Positions 17,700 to 26,176 of a stretch of DNA of 64,000 nt are shown here, in pieces. Under the pieces are notes generated by a model. It saw only the letters and a program-made list of their open reading frames with translations, was not told where the DNA came from and searched no databases. The number at the start of each line of letters is the position of its first letter. The stretch's first letter is position 1. Source of the stretch: Serratia rhizosphaerae (GTDB lineage Bacteria > Pseudomonadota > Gammaproteobacteria > Enterobacterales > Enterobacteriaceae); contig NZ_CP041764.1 of NCBI RefSeq assembly GCF_009817885.1, positions 868,001 to 932,000 of the forward strand, written 5' to 3'. The position numbers were made by a program, and so were the translations under genes.

Positions 17700-18500
17700 A
17701 TGAGACTTATCCCACTGAAAGATACCGCACAAGTAGGCAAATGGGCCGCCCGCCATATCGTACAACGCATCAATGCCTTCAACCCTACGTCGGAGCGTCC
17801 GTTCGTGCTGGGCCTGCCGACCGGCGGCACCCCGCTGGAAGCCTACAAACATCTGATTGCGATGCACAAAGCAGGTGAAGTAAGCTTTAAGCACGTTGTG
17901 ACGTTCAATATGGATGAATATGTTGGCCTGCCGCAGGAGCACCCGGAAAGCTATCATACCTTCATGTATCGTAATTTCTTTGATCACGTTGATATCCCGC
18001 GTGAAAATATCAACCTGTTGAACGGTAACGCACCGGATGTCGACGCCGAATGCCGCCGCTACGAAGAGAAAATCAAAGCCTACGGCAAAATTCACCTGTT
18101 TATGGGCGGCGTGGGGATTGACGGCCATATCGCCTTTAATGAGCCGGCCTCTTCGCTGGCGTCCCGCACCCGCATCAAAACGTTGACCGAAGATACCCGC
18201 ATCGCCAACTCGCGCTTCTTCGGCGGCGACGTCAGCCAGGTGCCGAAATACGCCCTGACCGTCGGCGTCGGTACCCTGCTGGATGCGGAAGAAGTGATGA
18301 TTCTGGTGACCGGCCACGCCAAGGCGCAGGCGCTGGAGGCGGCGGTAGAAGGCAACGTCAACCATATGTGGACCATCAGCTGCCTGCAGCTGCACGCCAA
18401 AGCCATCGTGGTGTGCGACGAACCGTCCACCATGGAGCTGAAGGTTAAAACCGTTAAGTACTTCCGTGAACTGGAAGCGGAAAGCGTGAAGAATCTTTAA
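17700..18500 (+). CDS. nagB: Glucosamine-6-phosphate deaminase
   Basis: NagB converts glucosamine-6-phosphate to fructose-6-phosphate and ammonia and is allosterically activated by GlcNAc-6-P. Starting at the second of two tandem ATGs (17700, MRLIPLKDT), the catalytic residues fall at D72 (NMDEY), D141, H143 and E148 (DGHIAFNEP), identical to E. coli numbering. Residue 140 is Ile where E. coli has Asn, a change seen in some relatives. It is the first gene of nagBACD; nagA begins 22 bases later. Confidence 0.97.
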   Translation: MRLIPLKDTAQVGKWAARHIVQRINAFNPTSERPFVLGLPTGGTPLEAYKHLIAMHKAGEVSFKHVVTFNMDEYVGLPQEHPESYHTFMYRNFFDHVDIPRENINLLNGNAPDVDAECRRYEEKIKAYGKIHLFMGGVGIDGHIAFNEPASSLASRTRIKTLTEDTRIANSRFFGGDVSQVPKYALTVGVGTLLDAEEVMILVTGHAKAQALEAAVEGNVNHMWTISCLQLHAKAIVVCDEPSTMELKVKTVKYFRELEAESVKNL

Positions 18501-18522
18501 TTTTTTGTTTGTAGGGGGCTAC

Positions 18523-19662
18523 ATGTTCGCTTTAACCCACGGCCGTATTTACACCGGCCACGACGTACTTGATGACCATGCGGTAGTGATTGCCGACGGC
18601 CTGATTGAACGAGTCTGCCCGCTGGCCGAACTGCCGGCCGGCATCGAAACGCGCGACCTGGGTGGCGCCCTGTTAGCCCCCGGTTTTATCGATGTTCAGC
18701 TGAACGGCTGCGGCGGCGTACAGTTTAACGACGCGCTGGAGGCCATCTCTGAAGAGACGCTGGAGATCATGCAGCGCGCCAATGAGAAATCGGGCTGCAC
18801 CAGCTACCTGCCGACGCTGATCACCAGCAGCGACGAATTTATGAAGCACAGCATCGAAGTGATGCGCGCTTATCTGAAAAAACAGCACAATCAGGCGCTC
18901 GGCCTGCACCTGGAAGGGCCTTACCTGAGCCCGCAGAAAAAAGGTACCCACAACCCGGCCTTTATCCGCCGCGCGGACAAAGAGATGGTGGACTATATGT
19001 GCGCCAACGCCGATGTCATCACCAAGGTGACGCTGGCGCCGGAAATGGTGGAGCCGCACTTTATCACCCAGCTGCGCGACGCGGGCATCATCGTCTCCGC
19101 CGGCCACTCCAACGCCACCTATGAGCAGGCGCGCACCGGCTTTGCCGCCGGCATCAGCTTCGCCACCCACCTGTATAACGCCATGCCGTATATTACCGGC
19201 CGCGAGCCGGGGCTGATGGGCGCGATTTTCGATACGCCGGAAGTGTATACCGGGATCATCGCCGACGGCCATCACGTCGCCTGGGCGAGTATCCGTAACG
19301 CCAAGCGCATGAAAGGTGATAAGTTGGTGCTGGTTACCGACGCCACCGCGCCGGCGGGCGCCGATATTGATCAATTTATTTTCGCCGGTAAAACCATATA
19401 CTATCGTGACGGGCTGTGCGTGGATGAGAACGGCACCCTGAGCGGTTCTGCGCTGACGATGATCGACGCGGTGAAAAACAGCGTGGAGCATGTCGGCATC
19501 GCCCTGGATGAGGCCCTGCGTATGGCCACGCTCTATCCGGCGCGCGCCATCGGCGTAGACCAGCGTTTGGGCAGTATCGAAGCCGGTAAAGTGGCGAACC
19601 TGACCGTCTTTACCCGCGATTTCACCATTACTAAAACGCTCGTTAACGGTAACGAGGTTTAA
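18523..19662 (+). CDS. nagA: N-acetylglucosamine-6-phosphate deacetylase
   Basis: NagA removes the acetyl group of GlcNAc-6-P, giving glucosamine-6-P for NagB. It is an amidohydrolase-fold enzyme: PGFIDVQLNGCGG near the N-terminus, the metal-site glutamate in LHLEGPYLSP, histidines in SAGHSNAT and FATHLYNAM, and the catalytic aspartate in LVTDATAPAG. ATG 18523 (MFALTHGRIYTGH) matches E. coli and follows AGGGGG; a TTG at 18505 would be a poor start. Depletion of its substrate keeps NagC active, so it also sets the repression level. Confidence 0.97.
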   Translation: MFALTHGRIYTGHDVLDDHAVVIADGLIERVCPLAELPAGIETRDLGGALLAPGFIDVQLNGCGGVQFNDALEAISEETLEIMQRANEKSGCTSYLPTLITSSDEFMKHSIEVMRAYLKKQHNQALGLHLEGPYLSPQKKGTHNPAFIRRADKEMVDYMCANADVITKVTLAPEMVEPHFITQLRDAGIIVSAGHSNATYEQARTGFAAGISFATHLYNAMPYITGREPGLMGAIFDTPEVYTGIIADGHHVAWASIRNAKRMKGDKLVLVTDATAPAGADIDQFIFAGKTIYYRDGLCVDENGTLSGSALTMIDAVKNSVEHVGIALDEALRMATLYPARAIGVDQRLGSIEAGKVANLTVFTRDFTITKTLVNGNEV

Positions 19663-19685
19663 TCAGACAGCGAGTAACTTTATTA

Positions 19686-20909
19686 ATGAGCACTGGCGGA
19701 CAGGCACAGATAGGCAACGTAGATTTAGTTAAACAGCTTAACGGCGCAGCAGTATATCGCCTGATTGACCAGCAAGGGCCAATCTCGCGCATTCAGATCG
19801 CCGAACTTAGCCAACTTGCCCCCGCCAGTGTGACTAAAATTACCCGCCAGCTGCTGGAGCGCGGGCTGATCAAAGAGGTCGATCAGCAAGCCTCCACCGG
19901 CGGCCGCCGCGCTATCTCCATCGTCAGCGAAACCCGCCAGTTTCACACCGTCGCCGTGCGTCTCGGCCGGCACGATGCCACCATCACCCTGTATGATATG
20001 AGCGGTAAATCGCTCGGTGAAGAACACTACCCGCTGCCGGAACGCACGCAGGAGACGCTGGAAAACGCCCTGTTCAACGCCATCGAGCAGTTTATCGCCA
20101 GCTATCAACGCAAACTGCGCGAGCTGATCGCCATTTCGGTGATCCTGCCGGGGCTGGTCGATCCGTCGCTCGGCGTGGTGCGCTATATGCCACACATCGG
20201 CGTCGATAACTGGCCGCTGGTCGATAACCTGCAGCAGCGCTTCAACGTCACCAGCTTCGTCGGCCACGATATCCGCAGCCTGGCGCTGGCCGAACACTAC
20301 TTCGGCGCCACGCGCGACTGTGAAGACTCCATTCTGGTGCGGCTGCACCGCGGCACCGGCGCCGGCATTATCGTTAACGGCCAGATCTTCCTCGGCAATA
20401 ACGGCAACGTCGGCGAAATCGGCCATATTCAAATCGACCCGCTCGGTGAACGCTGCCACTGCGGCAACTTCGGCTGTCTGGAAACCGTCGCCGCCAATGC
20501 CGCCATTGAACAGCGGGTGCGTCAGCTGCTGGCGCAGGGCTATCCCAGCAAGTTGCTGTCGCCGGACGACTGCGGCATCAACGCCATTTGCAAGGCCGCC
20601 AACCGCGGCGACCTGCTGGCCGGCGAAGTTATCGACCACGTCGGCCGCTACCTGGGCAAAGCGGTGGCGATCGCCATCAACCTGTTTAATCCGCAAAAAG
20701 TGGTGATCGCCGGCGAAATTACCGAAGCGCACAAAGTCCTGTTGCCGGCGATACAAAGCTGCATCAATAATCAGGTACTGAAAGATTTCCGTAAAAACCT
20801 GCCGGTAGTGACCTCGGAACTTGACCACCGTTCGGCGATCGGCGCCTTCGCCCTGGCCAAGCGCGCCATGCTCAACGGCGTGCTGCTGCAGCGCTTACTG
20901 GAAAGCTGA
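19686..20909 (+). CDS. nagC: Transcriptional repressor NagC (ROK family)
   Basis: NagC represses the nag and chitin-uptake genes and is released by GlcNAc-6-P. An N-terminal winged helix (GPISRIQIAELSQLAPASVTK) precedes the ROK sugar-kinase-like domain with the zinc motif CHCGNFGCLE and the signature GEIGHIQIDPLGERC. The length is 407 residues, the usual value. It is cotranscribed with nagB and nagA upstream and nagD downstream. Predicted targets within this window are the nagE-nagB region and chiP. Confidence 0.97.
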   Translation: MSTGGQAQIGNVDLVKQLNGAAVYRLIDQQGPISRIQIAELSQLAPASVTKITRQLLERGLIKEVDQQASTGGRRAISIVSETRQFHTVAVRLGRHDATITLYDMSGKSLGEEHYPLPERTQETLENALFNAIEQFIASYQRKLRELIAISVILPGLVDPSLGVVRYMPHIGVDNWPLVDNLQQRFNVTSFVGHDIRSLALAEHYFGATRDCEDSILVRLHRGTGAGIIVNGQIFLGNNGNVGEIGHIQIDPLGERCHCGNFGCLETVAANAAIEQRVRQLLAQGYPSKLLSPDDCGINAICKAANRGDLLAGEVIDHVGRYLGKAVAIAINLFNPQKVVIAGEITEAHKVLLPAIQSCINNQVLKDFRKNLPVVTSELDHRSAIGAFALAKRAMLNGVLLQRLLES

Positions 20910-20967
20910 CCCTATTTTCAGGCGGATGGCATCACGCCCTCCGCCCTCTTGATGAGATCCCCCCACC

Positions 20968-21720
20968 ATGACGATTAAAAACGTAATCTGTGATATCGAC
21001 GGCGTACTGATGCATGACAACACCGCCGTTCCCGGCGCCGACCGCTTTCTGGCGCGCATTCAGGAGCAGGGCATGCCGCTGGTAGTGCTGACCAACTACC
21101 CGTCGCAGACCGCGCAGGATCTGGCCAACCGCTTTGCCGCCGCCGGCCTGGACGTGCCGGAAAGCGCGTTCTATACCTCGGCGATGGCCACCGCCGACTT
21201 CCTGCGCCGTCAGGAAGGTAAAAAAGCCTATGTGGTCGGTGAAGGCGCGTTAATTCACGAGTTGTACAAAGCCGGCTTCACCATCACCGATATCAACCCC
21301 GACTTTGTGATTGTCGGCGAGACCCGCTCCTACAACTGGGAGATGATCCACAAGGCCGCCTATTTCGTCAGTAACGGCGCGCGCTTTATCGCCACCAACC
21401 CGGATACCCACGGCCACGGCTTTGTCCCGGCCTGCGGCGCGCTATGCGCTCCGATCGAAAAGATCACCGGCCGCAAACCGTTTTACGTCGGTAAACCCAG
21501 CCCGTGGATTATTCGCGCCGCGCTGAACAAGATGCAGGCCCATTCGGAAGAGACGGTGATCGTCGGTGATAACCTGCGCACCGACATTCTGGCCGGCTTC
21601 CAGGCCGGCCTGGAAACCATTCTGGTGCTGTCCGGCGTCTCCACGCCAAACGATATTGAAAGCATGCCGTTCCGCCCGACCTATATCTTCCCGTCGGTTG
21701 CCGATATCGACCTGTTCTGA
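20968..21720 (+). CDS. nagD: HAD-IIA nucleotide phosphatase NagD/UmpH
   Basis: NagD (UmpH) is a cytosolic HAD-superfamily phosphatase active on UMP and other nucleotide monophosphates. The nucleophile motif CDIDGVLMHDN is at residues 8-18, motif II lies in VVLTNYPSQ, and motif III/IV with the acidic pair appears as VIVGDNLRTDILAG. The 250-residue length is standard. As the last gene of nagBACD it is coexpressed with amino-sugar catabolism, though its reaction is not on that path. Confidence 0.95.
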   Translation: MTIKNVICDIDGVLMHDNTAVPGADRFLARIQEQGMPLVVLTNYPSQTAQDLANRFAAAGLDVPESAFYTSAMATADFLRRQEGKKAYVVGEGALIHELYKAGFTITDINPDFVIVGETRSYNWEMIHKAAYFVSNGARFIATNPDTHGHGFVPACGALCAPIEKITGRKPFYVGKPSPWIIRAALNKMQAHSEETVIVGDNLRTDILAGFQAGLETILVLSGVSTPNDIESMPFRPTYIFPSVADIDLF

Positions 21721-21725
21721 TCGTC

Positions 21726-21750
21726 ACGACGGCGGGTTCCCCGCCGTCGT
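21726..21750 (+). terminator. Stem-loop after nagD
   Basis: A perfect 11-base stem ACGACGGCGGG/CCCGCCGTCGT with a three-base TTC loop begins five bases after the nagD stop, but no T-run follows, so it may protect the 3' end rather than terminate by itself. The rest of the gap to asnB (to 22072) shows no gene. Confidence 0.5.
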
Positions 21751-22072
21751 ATCATGTAACCCCCGCCAGTACGTTGAGTTTTATTTAGCTCCGATAGCCT
21801 GTTTACTGCTTCATTTTTCCCGCTGCGACACGCTGCAAAAACCACCAGCAACGCGATTTATTTAACGAATCCTCAAAAAATAGCGCTTAAATATAAATAT
21901 CCGCTAATTTTCACCCCATCACCGATAACTATTTTTCTCCTGAATATGAAAACGCTTGCGCCCGACGTCGTTTTTGGCGCATTTTCATAAACACCCCGCA
22001 GCCATCGTCCCGGCTGCGTATAACAGCAAAAACAACATCACAGTCCCAGAAAAGTCGTTTAGGAGAGTTTGT

Positions 22073-23737
22073 ATGTGTTCTATTTTCGGTGTGCTCGATC
22101 TGAAGTCCGATCCTGCTGAGCTGCGTAAAAAAGCGCTCGAGCTGTCTCGTTTGATGCGCCACCGCGGCCCGGACTGGTCCGGCATTTACGCCAGCGATAA
22201 AGCCATTCTGGCGCACGAGCGTCTGTCGATCGTCGATGTTAATAACGGCGCGCAACCGCTGTATAACGCGGCACATACTCACGTTCTGGCGGTAAACGGC
22301 GAAATCTATAACCACCAGGCGCTGCGCGACGCATTGAGCGACCGCTATCAGTTCCAGACCGGCTCCGACTGTGAAGTGATCCTGGCGCTGTATCAGGAAA
22401 AAGGCCCGGCGTTCCTCGACGATCTGCAGGGAATGTTCGCCTTCGCGCTGTATGATGCGGAAAAAGACGCCTACCTGATCGGCCGCGATCATATCGGCAT
22501 TATCCCGCTGTATATGGGCTTTGATGAGCACGGCAACCTGTTCGTCGCCTCGGAAATGAAGGCGTTGGTGCCGGTCTGCCGCACTATTAAAGAATTCCCC
22601 GCCGGCAGCTACCTGTGGAGCCAGGACGGCGAGATCCGCCAATACTACCAGCGCGACTGGTTTGACTACGACAGCGTTAAAGACAGCGTCACCGACGCCA
22701 ATGCGCTGCGCAATGCGTTGGAAGAATCGGTAAAAAGCCACCTGATGTCCGACGTGCCTTACGGCGTGCTGCTGTCCGGCGGCCTGGACTCGTCGGTAAT
22801 TTCCGCCATCACCAAAAAATACGCCGCGCGCCGCGTGGAAGATCAGGAGCGCAGCGAAGCCTGGTGGCCTCAGCTACACTCCTTTGCCGTCGGCCTGCAA
22901 GGCTCGCCGGATCTGCGCGCCGCGCAAGAGGTGGCCAACCACCTCGGCACCGTGCACCATGAAATTCACTTCACCGTGCAAGAAGGCCTGGACGCCATCC
23001 GCGACGTGATCTATCACATTGAAACCTACGACGTCACCACCATCCGCGCCTCGACGCCGATGTATCTGATGTCGCGCAAGATCAAGGCGATGGGCATCAA
23101 GATGGTGCTGTCCGGCGAAGGCGCCGACGAAGTCTTCGGCGGCTACCTCTACTTCCATAAGGCGCCGGACGCGCACGAGTTCCACGACGAGACGGTGCGT
23201 AAACTGCTGGCGCTGCATATGTTTGACTGCGCGCGCGCCAACAAGGCGATGTCCGCCTGGGGCGTTGAAGCGCGCGTGCCGTTCCTCGACAAGAAATTCC
23301 TCGACGTGGCGATGCGCATCAACCCGCAGGATAAAATGTGCGGCAACGGCAAAATGGAAAAGCACATTATTCGCGAGTGTTTTGAGTCCTATCTGCCGGC
23401 CAGCGTGGCCTGGCGCCAGAAAGAGCAGTTCTCCGACGGCGTGGGCTACAGCTGGATCGATACGCTAAAAGAGGTGGCTGCACAGCAAATCAGCGACCAA
23501 CAGCTTGAAAACGCACGTTTCCGTTTTCCGTACAACACGCCGACGTCAAAAGAAGGCTACCTGTACCGTGAGATTTTCGAAGAGCTGTTCCCGCTGCCAA
23601 GCGCCGCCGAGTGCGTGCCGGGCGGCCCGTCGGTGGCCTGTTCGTCAGCCAAGGCGATTGAGTGGGACGAATCATTCAAAAAAATGGACGACCCGTCCGG
23701 CCGCGCCGTCGGCGTACACCAGTCCGCATATCAGTAA
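22073..23737 (+). CDS. asnB: Asparagine synthetase B (glutamine-hydrolysing)
   Basis: AsnB makes asparagine from aspartate, ATP and glutamine. The N-terminal Ntn glutaminase domain needs a processed Cys as residue 1, and the start at 22073 gives MCSIFGVLD with AGGAGAG upstream, whereas the longer open frame would bury it. RHRGPDWSG and NGEIYNH belong to the glutaminase; the synthetase domain has the PP-loop LLSGGLDSS and GEGADEVFGGY. The length of 554 residues equals E. coli AsnB. Monocistronic, with its own terminator. Confidence 0.98.
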   Translation: MCSIFGVLDLKSDPAELRKKALELSRLMRHRGPDWSGIYASDKAILAHERLSIVDVNNGAQPLYNAAHTHVLAVNGEIYNHQALRDALSDRYQFQTGSDCEVILALYQEKGPAFLDDLQGMFAFALYDAEKDAYLIGRDHIGIIPLYMGFDEHGNLFVASEMKALVPVCRTIKEFPAGSYLWSQDGEIRQYYQRDWFDYDSVKDSVTDANALRNALEESVKSHLMSDVPYGVLLSGGLDSSVISAITKKYAARRVEDQERSEAWWPQLHSFAVGLQGSPDLRAAQEVANHLGTVHHEIHFTVQEGLDAIRDVIYHIETYDVTTIRASTPMYLMSRKIKAMGIKMVLSGEGADEVFGGYLYFHKAPDAHEFHDETVRKLLALHMFDCARANKAMSAWGVEARVPFLDKKFLDVAMRINPQDKMCGNGKMEKHIIRECFESYLPASVAWRQKEQFSDGVGYSWIDTLKEVAAQQISDQQLENARFRFPYNTPTSKEGYLYREIFEELFPLPSAAECVPGGPSVACSSAKAIEWDESFKKMDDPSGRAVGVHQSAYQ

Positions 23738-23758
23738 ACGGCTATATATCAACATGAC

Positions 23759-23783
23759 GGCGAACCTGCGGGTTCGCCTTTTT
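23759..23783 (+). terminator. Rho-independent terminator of asnB
   Basis: An eight-base stem GGCGAACC/GGTTCGCC with loop TGCG is followed by TTTTTG, about 20 bases after the asnB stop. Confidence 0.88.
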
Positions 23784-23888
23784 GTTGATGTTTTAAACCA
23801 TAAATTGAATGAATTGCCGATTTTATCGCCATACTGTTCACAACCCAGACAAACGGCACCCTGCAACGCTTTTTCGGCAAAAAACTTG

Positions 23889-23917
23889 TTGACGCAAATC
23901 GGTCATATACGCATAAT
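23889..23917 (+). promoter_or_regulatory. Stable-RNA promoter of the tRNA cluster
   Basis: TTGACG (23889-23894), a 17-base spacer and CATAAT (23912-23917) are followed by a GC-rich discriminator GCGCCCCGC, the pattern of stringently controlled tRNA promoters. The first tRNA begins 40 bases beyond the -10. Confidence 0.8.
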
Positions 23918-23956
23918 GCGCCCCGCAACGCCGATGAAGGTAGCGCGAAAAAAGAT

Positions 23957-24033
23957 GGCTACGTAGCTCAGCTGGTTAGAGCACATCACTCATAATGATG
24001 GGGTCACAGGTTCGAATCCCGTCGTAGCCACCA
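23957..24033 (+). tRNA. metT: tRNA-Met (CAT)
   Basis: A 77-base elongator tRNA-Met. The acceptor stem is GGCTACG/CGTAGCC, the anticodon CAT is at 23991-23993 and CCA is encoded. It is the first of six tRNAs that correspond to the E. coli metT-leuW-glnUW-metU-glnVX operon, which has one more Gln tRNA. Confidence 0.96.
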
Positions 24034-24041
24034 TCTTTTTT

Positions 24042-24126
24042 GCGGGAGTGGCGAAATTGGTAGACGCACCAGATTTAGGTTCTGGCGCCGCAAGGTGTGC
24101 GAGTTCAAGTCTCGCCTCCCGCACCA
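24042..24126 (+). tRNA. leuW: tRNA-Leu (TAG)
   Basis: An 85-base class II tRNA with acceptor stem GCGGGAG/CTCCCGC, a long variable arm (GGCGCCGCAAGGTGT region), anticodon TAG at 24076-24078 and encoded CCA. It starts eight bases after tRNA-Met. Confidence 0.96.
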
Positions 24127-24154
24127 CTCTCTTCATCGTCGTCGGCTCTGCTGA

Positions 24155-24229
24155 TGGGGTATCGCCAAGCGGTAAGGCACCGGTTTTTGATACCGGCATT
24201 CCCTGGTTCGAATCCAGGTACCCCAGCCA
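24155..24229 (+). tRNA. tRNA-Gln (TTG), copy 1
   Basis: A 75-base tRNA with acceptor TGGGGTA/TACCCCA, anticodon TTG at 24187-24189 and encoded CCA. The second TTG copy downstream appears identical. Confidence 0.96.
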
Positions 24230-24276
24230 TCTTCTCTCTGGGAAGGCGGTCAGCAGGAAAGATTTGTAACGGTTGT

Positions 24277-24351
24277 TGGGGTATCGCCAAGCGGTAAGGC
24301 ACCGGTTTTTGATACCGGCATTCCCTGGTTCGAATCCAGGTACCCCAGCCA
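24277..24351 (+). tRNA. tRNA-Gln (TTG), copy 2
   Basis: A 75-base tandem copy of the preceding tRNA-Gln(TTG) with encoded CCA, separated from it by 47 bases of unrelated spacer. Confidence 0.96.
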
Positions 24352-24390
24352 TACAAACAACCTGCAAGTCGATAAAGCAATATTTAGCGC

Positions 24391-24467
24391 GGCTACGTAG
24401 CTCAGCTGGTTAGAGCACATCACTCATAATGATGGGGTCACAGGTTCAAATCCCGTCGTAGCCACCA
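24391..24467 (+). tRNA. metU: tRNA-Met (CAT), second copy
   Basis: A 77-base elongator tRNA-Met nearly identical to the first copy. A single G-to-A difference lies in the T-loop (GGTTCAAATCC instead of GGTTCGAATCC). Confidence 0.95.
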
Positions 24468-24490
24468 TTGCTAAGTTTGCTTTCAACAAT

Positions 24491-24565
24491 TGGGGTATCG
24501 CCAAGCGGTAAGGCACTGGATTCTGATTCCAGCATTCCGAGGTTCGAATCCTCGTACCCCAGCCA
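24491..24565 (+). tRNA. glnV: tRNA-Gln (CTG)
   Basis: A 75-base tRNA-Gln with anticodon CTG at 24523-24525 and encoded CCA. It is the last tRNA of the cluster; E. coli has two of this isoacceptor and only one is present here. Confidence 0.95.
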
Positions 24566-24572
24566 CATTTAG

Positions 24573-24597
24573 AAAAGCCCACTTCGGTGGGCTTTTT
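24573..24597 (+). terminator. Rho-independent terminator of the tRNA operon
   Basis: AAAGCCCAC/GTGGGCTTT closes on a stable TTCG tetraloop and ends in a five-T run, directly after the last tRNA. Confidence 0.92.
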
Positions 24598-24691
24598 GCT
24601 TTTCTGTTGCTGCCTTTAACATGCAAATAAAGAAAAAGGCCGGGAGTCCCGACCTTCTGTTTATCACGCCGTACGGTGCCGGCCCGACAGC

Positions 24692-25873
24692 TTATAAGCC
24701 CAGCGCATACTTCAGCGCTTTTTGTTTCAGCCCCCCGGCGCGTTCGGCGGCCATCAGCGCCAGATTGCGCGCTACGCCAAGCGGCGCCAGGCGATTGCTG
24801 AAGGCGGTATAAAACAGATCCATCCCGCTCTGCATCAGCAGGTTGTCGGCGCGGCGCCGGCGCTGATAGCGCTGCAGCACCGCCTCGCTCGACCATTCCT
24901 CACCCCGCTCGCGCGCCTCCAGCAGCACATTCAGCAACGCGTCGACATCGCGGTAACCCAGGTTAACCCCCTGCCCGGCCAGCGGGTTGATGGTGTGCGC
25001 CGCGTCGCCGACCAACGCCAGACCCGGCAGGACGTAACGCTGGGCATGGCGGCGCACCAGCGGGAACGAGCCGGCGGCATGCGCCTTCACCGCGCCGAGC
25101 CGCGCCGGAAACGCCGCGGCAATCTCCTGCTCCAGCTGCGCCATCGGCATGCTTTGCAGCTGACGAATGCGTTGCGGGCTGTCGTACCACACCAGCGAAG
25201 CCCAGTCGTCATACAGCGGCAGGAAAGCGCGCGGCCCGGAAGGGAAGAACTGCTGCCAGGTGGCATCCTGTTGCGGCGCGCCGGTCTGCACGGTAATCAG
25301 CATGCAGGACTGACGATACTGCCAGCCGCTGACGCCGATATCCGCCAGCGTGCGCACCTGCGAGTGCGCGCCGTCGGCGCCGACCACCAGCCGCGCCGTC
25401 AGCGTCTCTCCGTCATCCAGCGTCAGCCGCCATGCGTCTTCCCCACGCTGCAGCGCCTGCAGCCTGGCCGGACAATGCAGCGTCAGCGTGTCGCAGTGCT
25501 GCAGTTGCTGCCACAGCGCCAGCTGCAGCAGGCGGTTTTCCACCATAAACCCGAGTTCGGGCAGGCCCAGCTCGGCCGCGTCGAACGCCACCCGCGCCGA
25601 TTCCCACTCCCAGGTTTCCAGCCGGCGGTACGGCGCCGAGCGCATCTGCGCCAGCGACTGCCAGGCGCCCAGCTGTTTCAACAGAGCGACCGAGGCACAG
25701 CCAATGGCGGAAATCCGCAGATCCGGCGCGCTGTGCGGATCAAACGCCGCCGGCGCCTGATGCTCCAGCAGCGCCACGCTAAATCCGGCCTGCGCCAGCC
25801 CCAGCGCGGCGGCCGCGCCGACCATGCCGCCGCCGACCACGGCGACGTCGTACTCTGTTTGAGAAGTCTTCAT
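24692..25873 (-). CDS. ubiF: 3-demethoxyubiquinol 3-hydroxylase (FAD monooxygenase)
   Basis: UbiF hydroxylates the ring of demethoxyubiquinol in aerobic ubiquinone synthesis. It is a class A flavoprotein monooxygenase: the N-terminal Rossmann motif VAVVGGGMVGAAAALGLA, the mid-protein LVVGADGAHSQVR and the second FAD motif LVGDAAHTINPLAGQGVN are all present. The start at 25873 (MKTSQTEYDVAVVGGG) places the dinucleotide motif at the expected distance; a longer frame to 25990 adds unrelated residues. The ribosome site is weak. It converges with the tRNA cluster and is divergent from miaB, as in E. coli. Confidence 0.95.
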   Translation of the reverse strand: MKTSQTEYDVAVVGGGMVGAAAALGLAQAGFSVALLEHQAPAAFDPHSAPDLRISAIGCASVALLKQLGAWQSLAQMRSAPYRRLETWEWESARVAFDAAELGLPELGFMVENRLLQLALWQQLQHCDTLTLHCPARLQALQRGEDAWRLTLDDGETLTARLVVGADGAHSQVRTLADIGVSGWQYRQSCMLITVQTGAPQQDATWQQFFPSGPRAFLPLYDDWASLVWYDSPQRIRQLQSMPMAQLEQEIAAAFPARLGAVKAHAAGSFPLVRRHAQRYVLPGLALVGDAAHTINPLAGQGVNLGYRDVDALLNVLLEARERGEEWSSEAVLQRYQRRRRADNLLMQSGMDLFYTAFSNRLAPLGVARNLALMAAERAGGLKQKALKYALGL

Positions 25874-26176
25874 GTTGGTTATGCTTGTTGGTTGGTGAGC
25901 GCCGCTCCACCCTGCGCGGCGTGTTGCCCTTAGTGTACCGGATTTTTCATCCGGCTTCAGGTCGCAGAAGCGTTTCCCCACGCTGGTCACCGCCGCGGCA
26001 AGTGTTTACAATGCCCCTCTGCAATGTCGCTATCCCCGTCATAAGAGAGGCGCAGGCTCACGGCAGCCGCGCACGGTACGCTCCCGGGAATTCGCTGCGT
26101 TGCCGTCTCCCTGCAGCCTGAATGATTTTGGGTATAATGCAGCTTAATTTCGCTTCGCACTGATAATGGCTATTCG

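Noticed and set aside
24155..24351. Direct repeat of about 75 bases as a mobile-element signature
   Set aside because: It is the tandem pair of tRNA-Gln(TTG) genes, a normal part of this operon.
24048..24380. Short ORFs on both strands across the tRNA cluster
   Set aside because: They are translations of tRNA sequence, commonly misannotated as hypothetical proteins.
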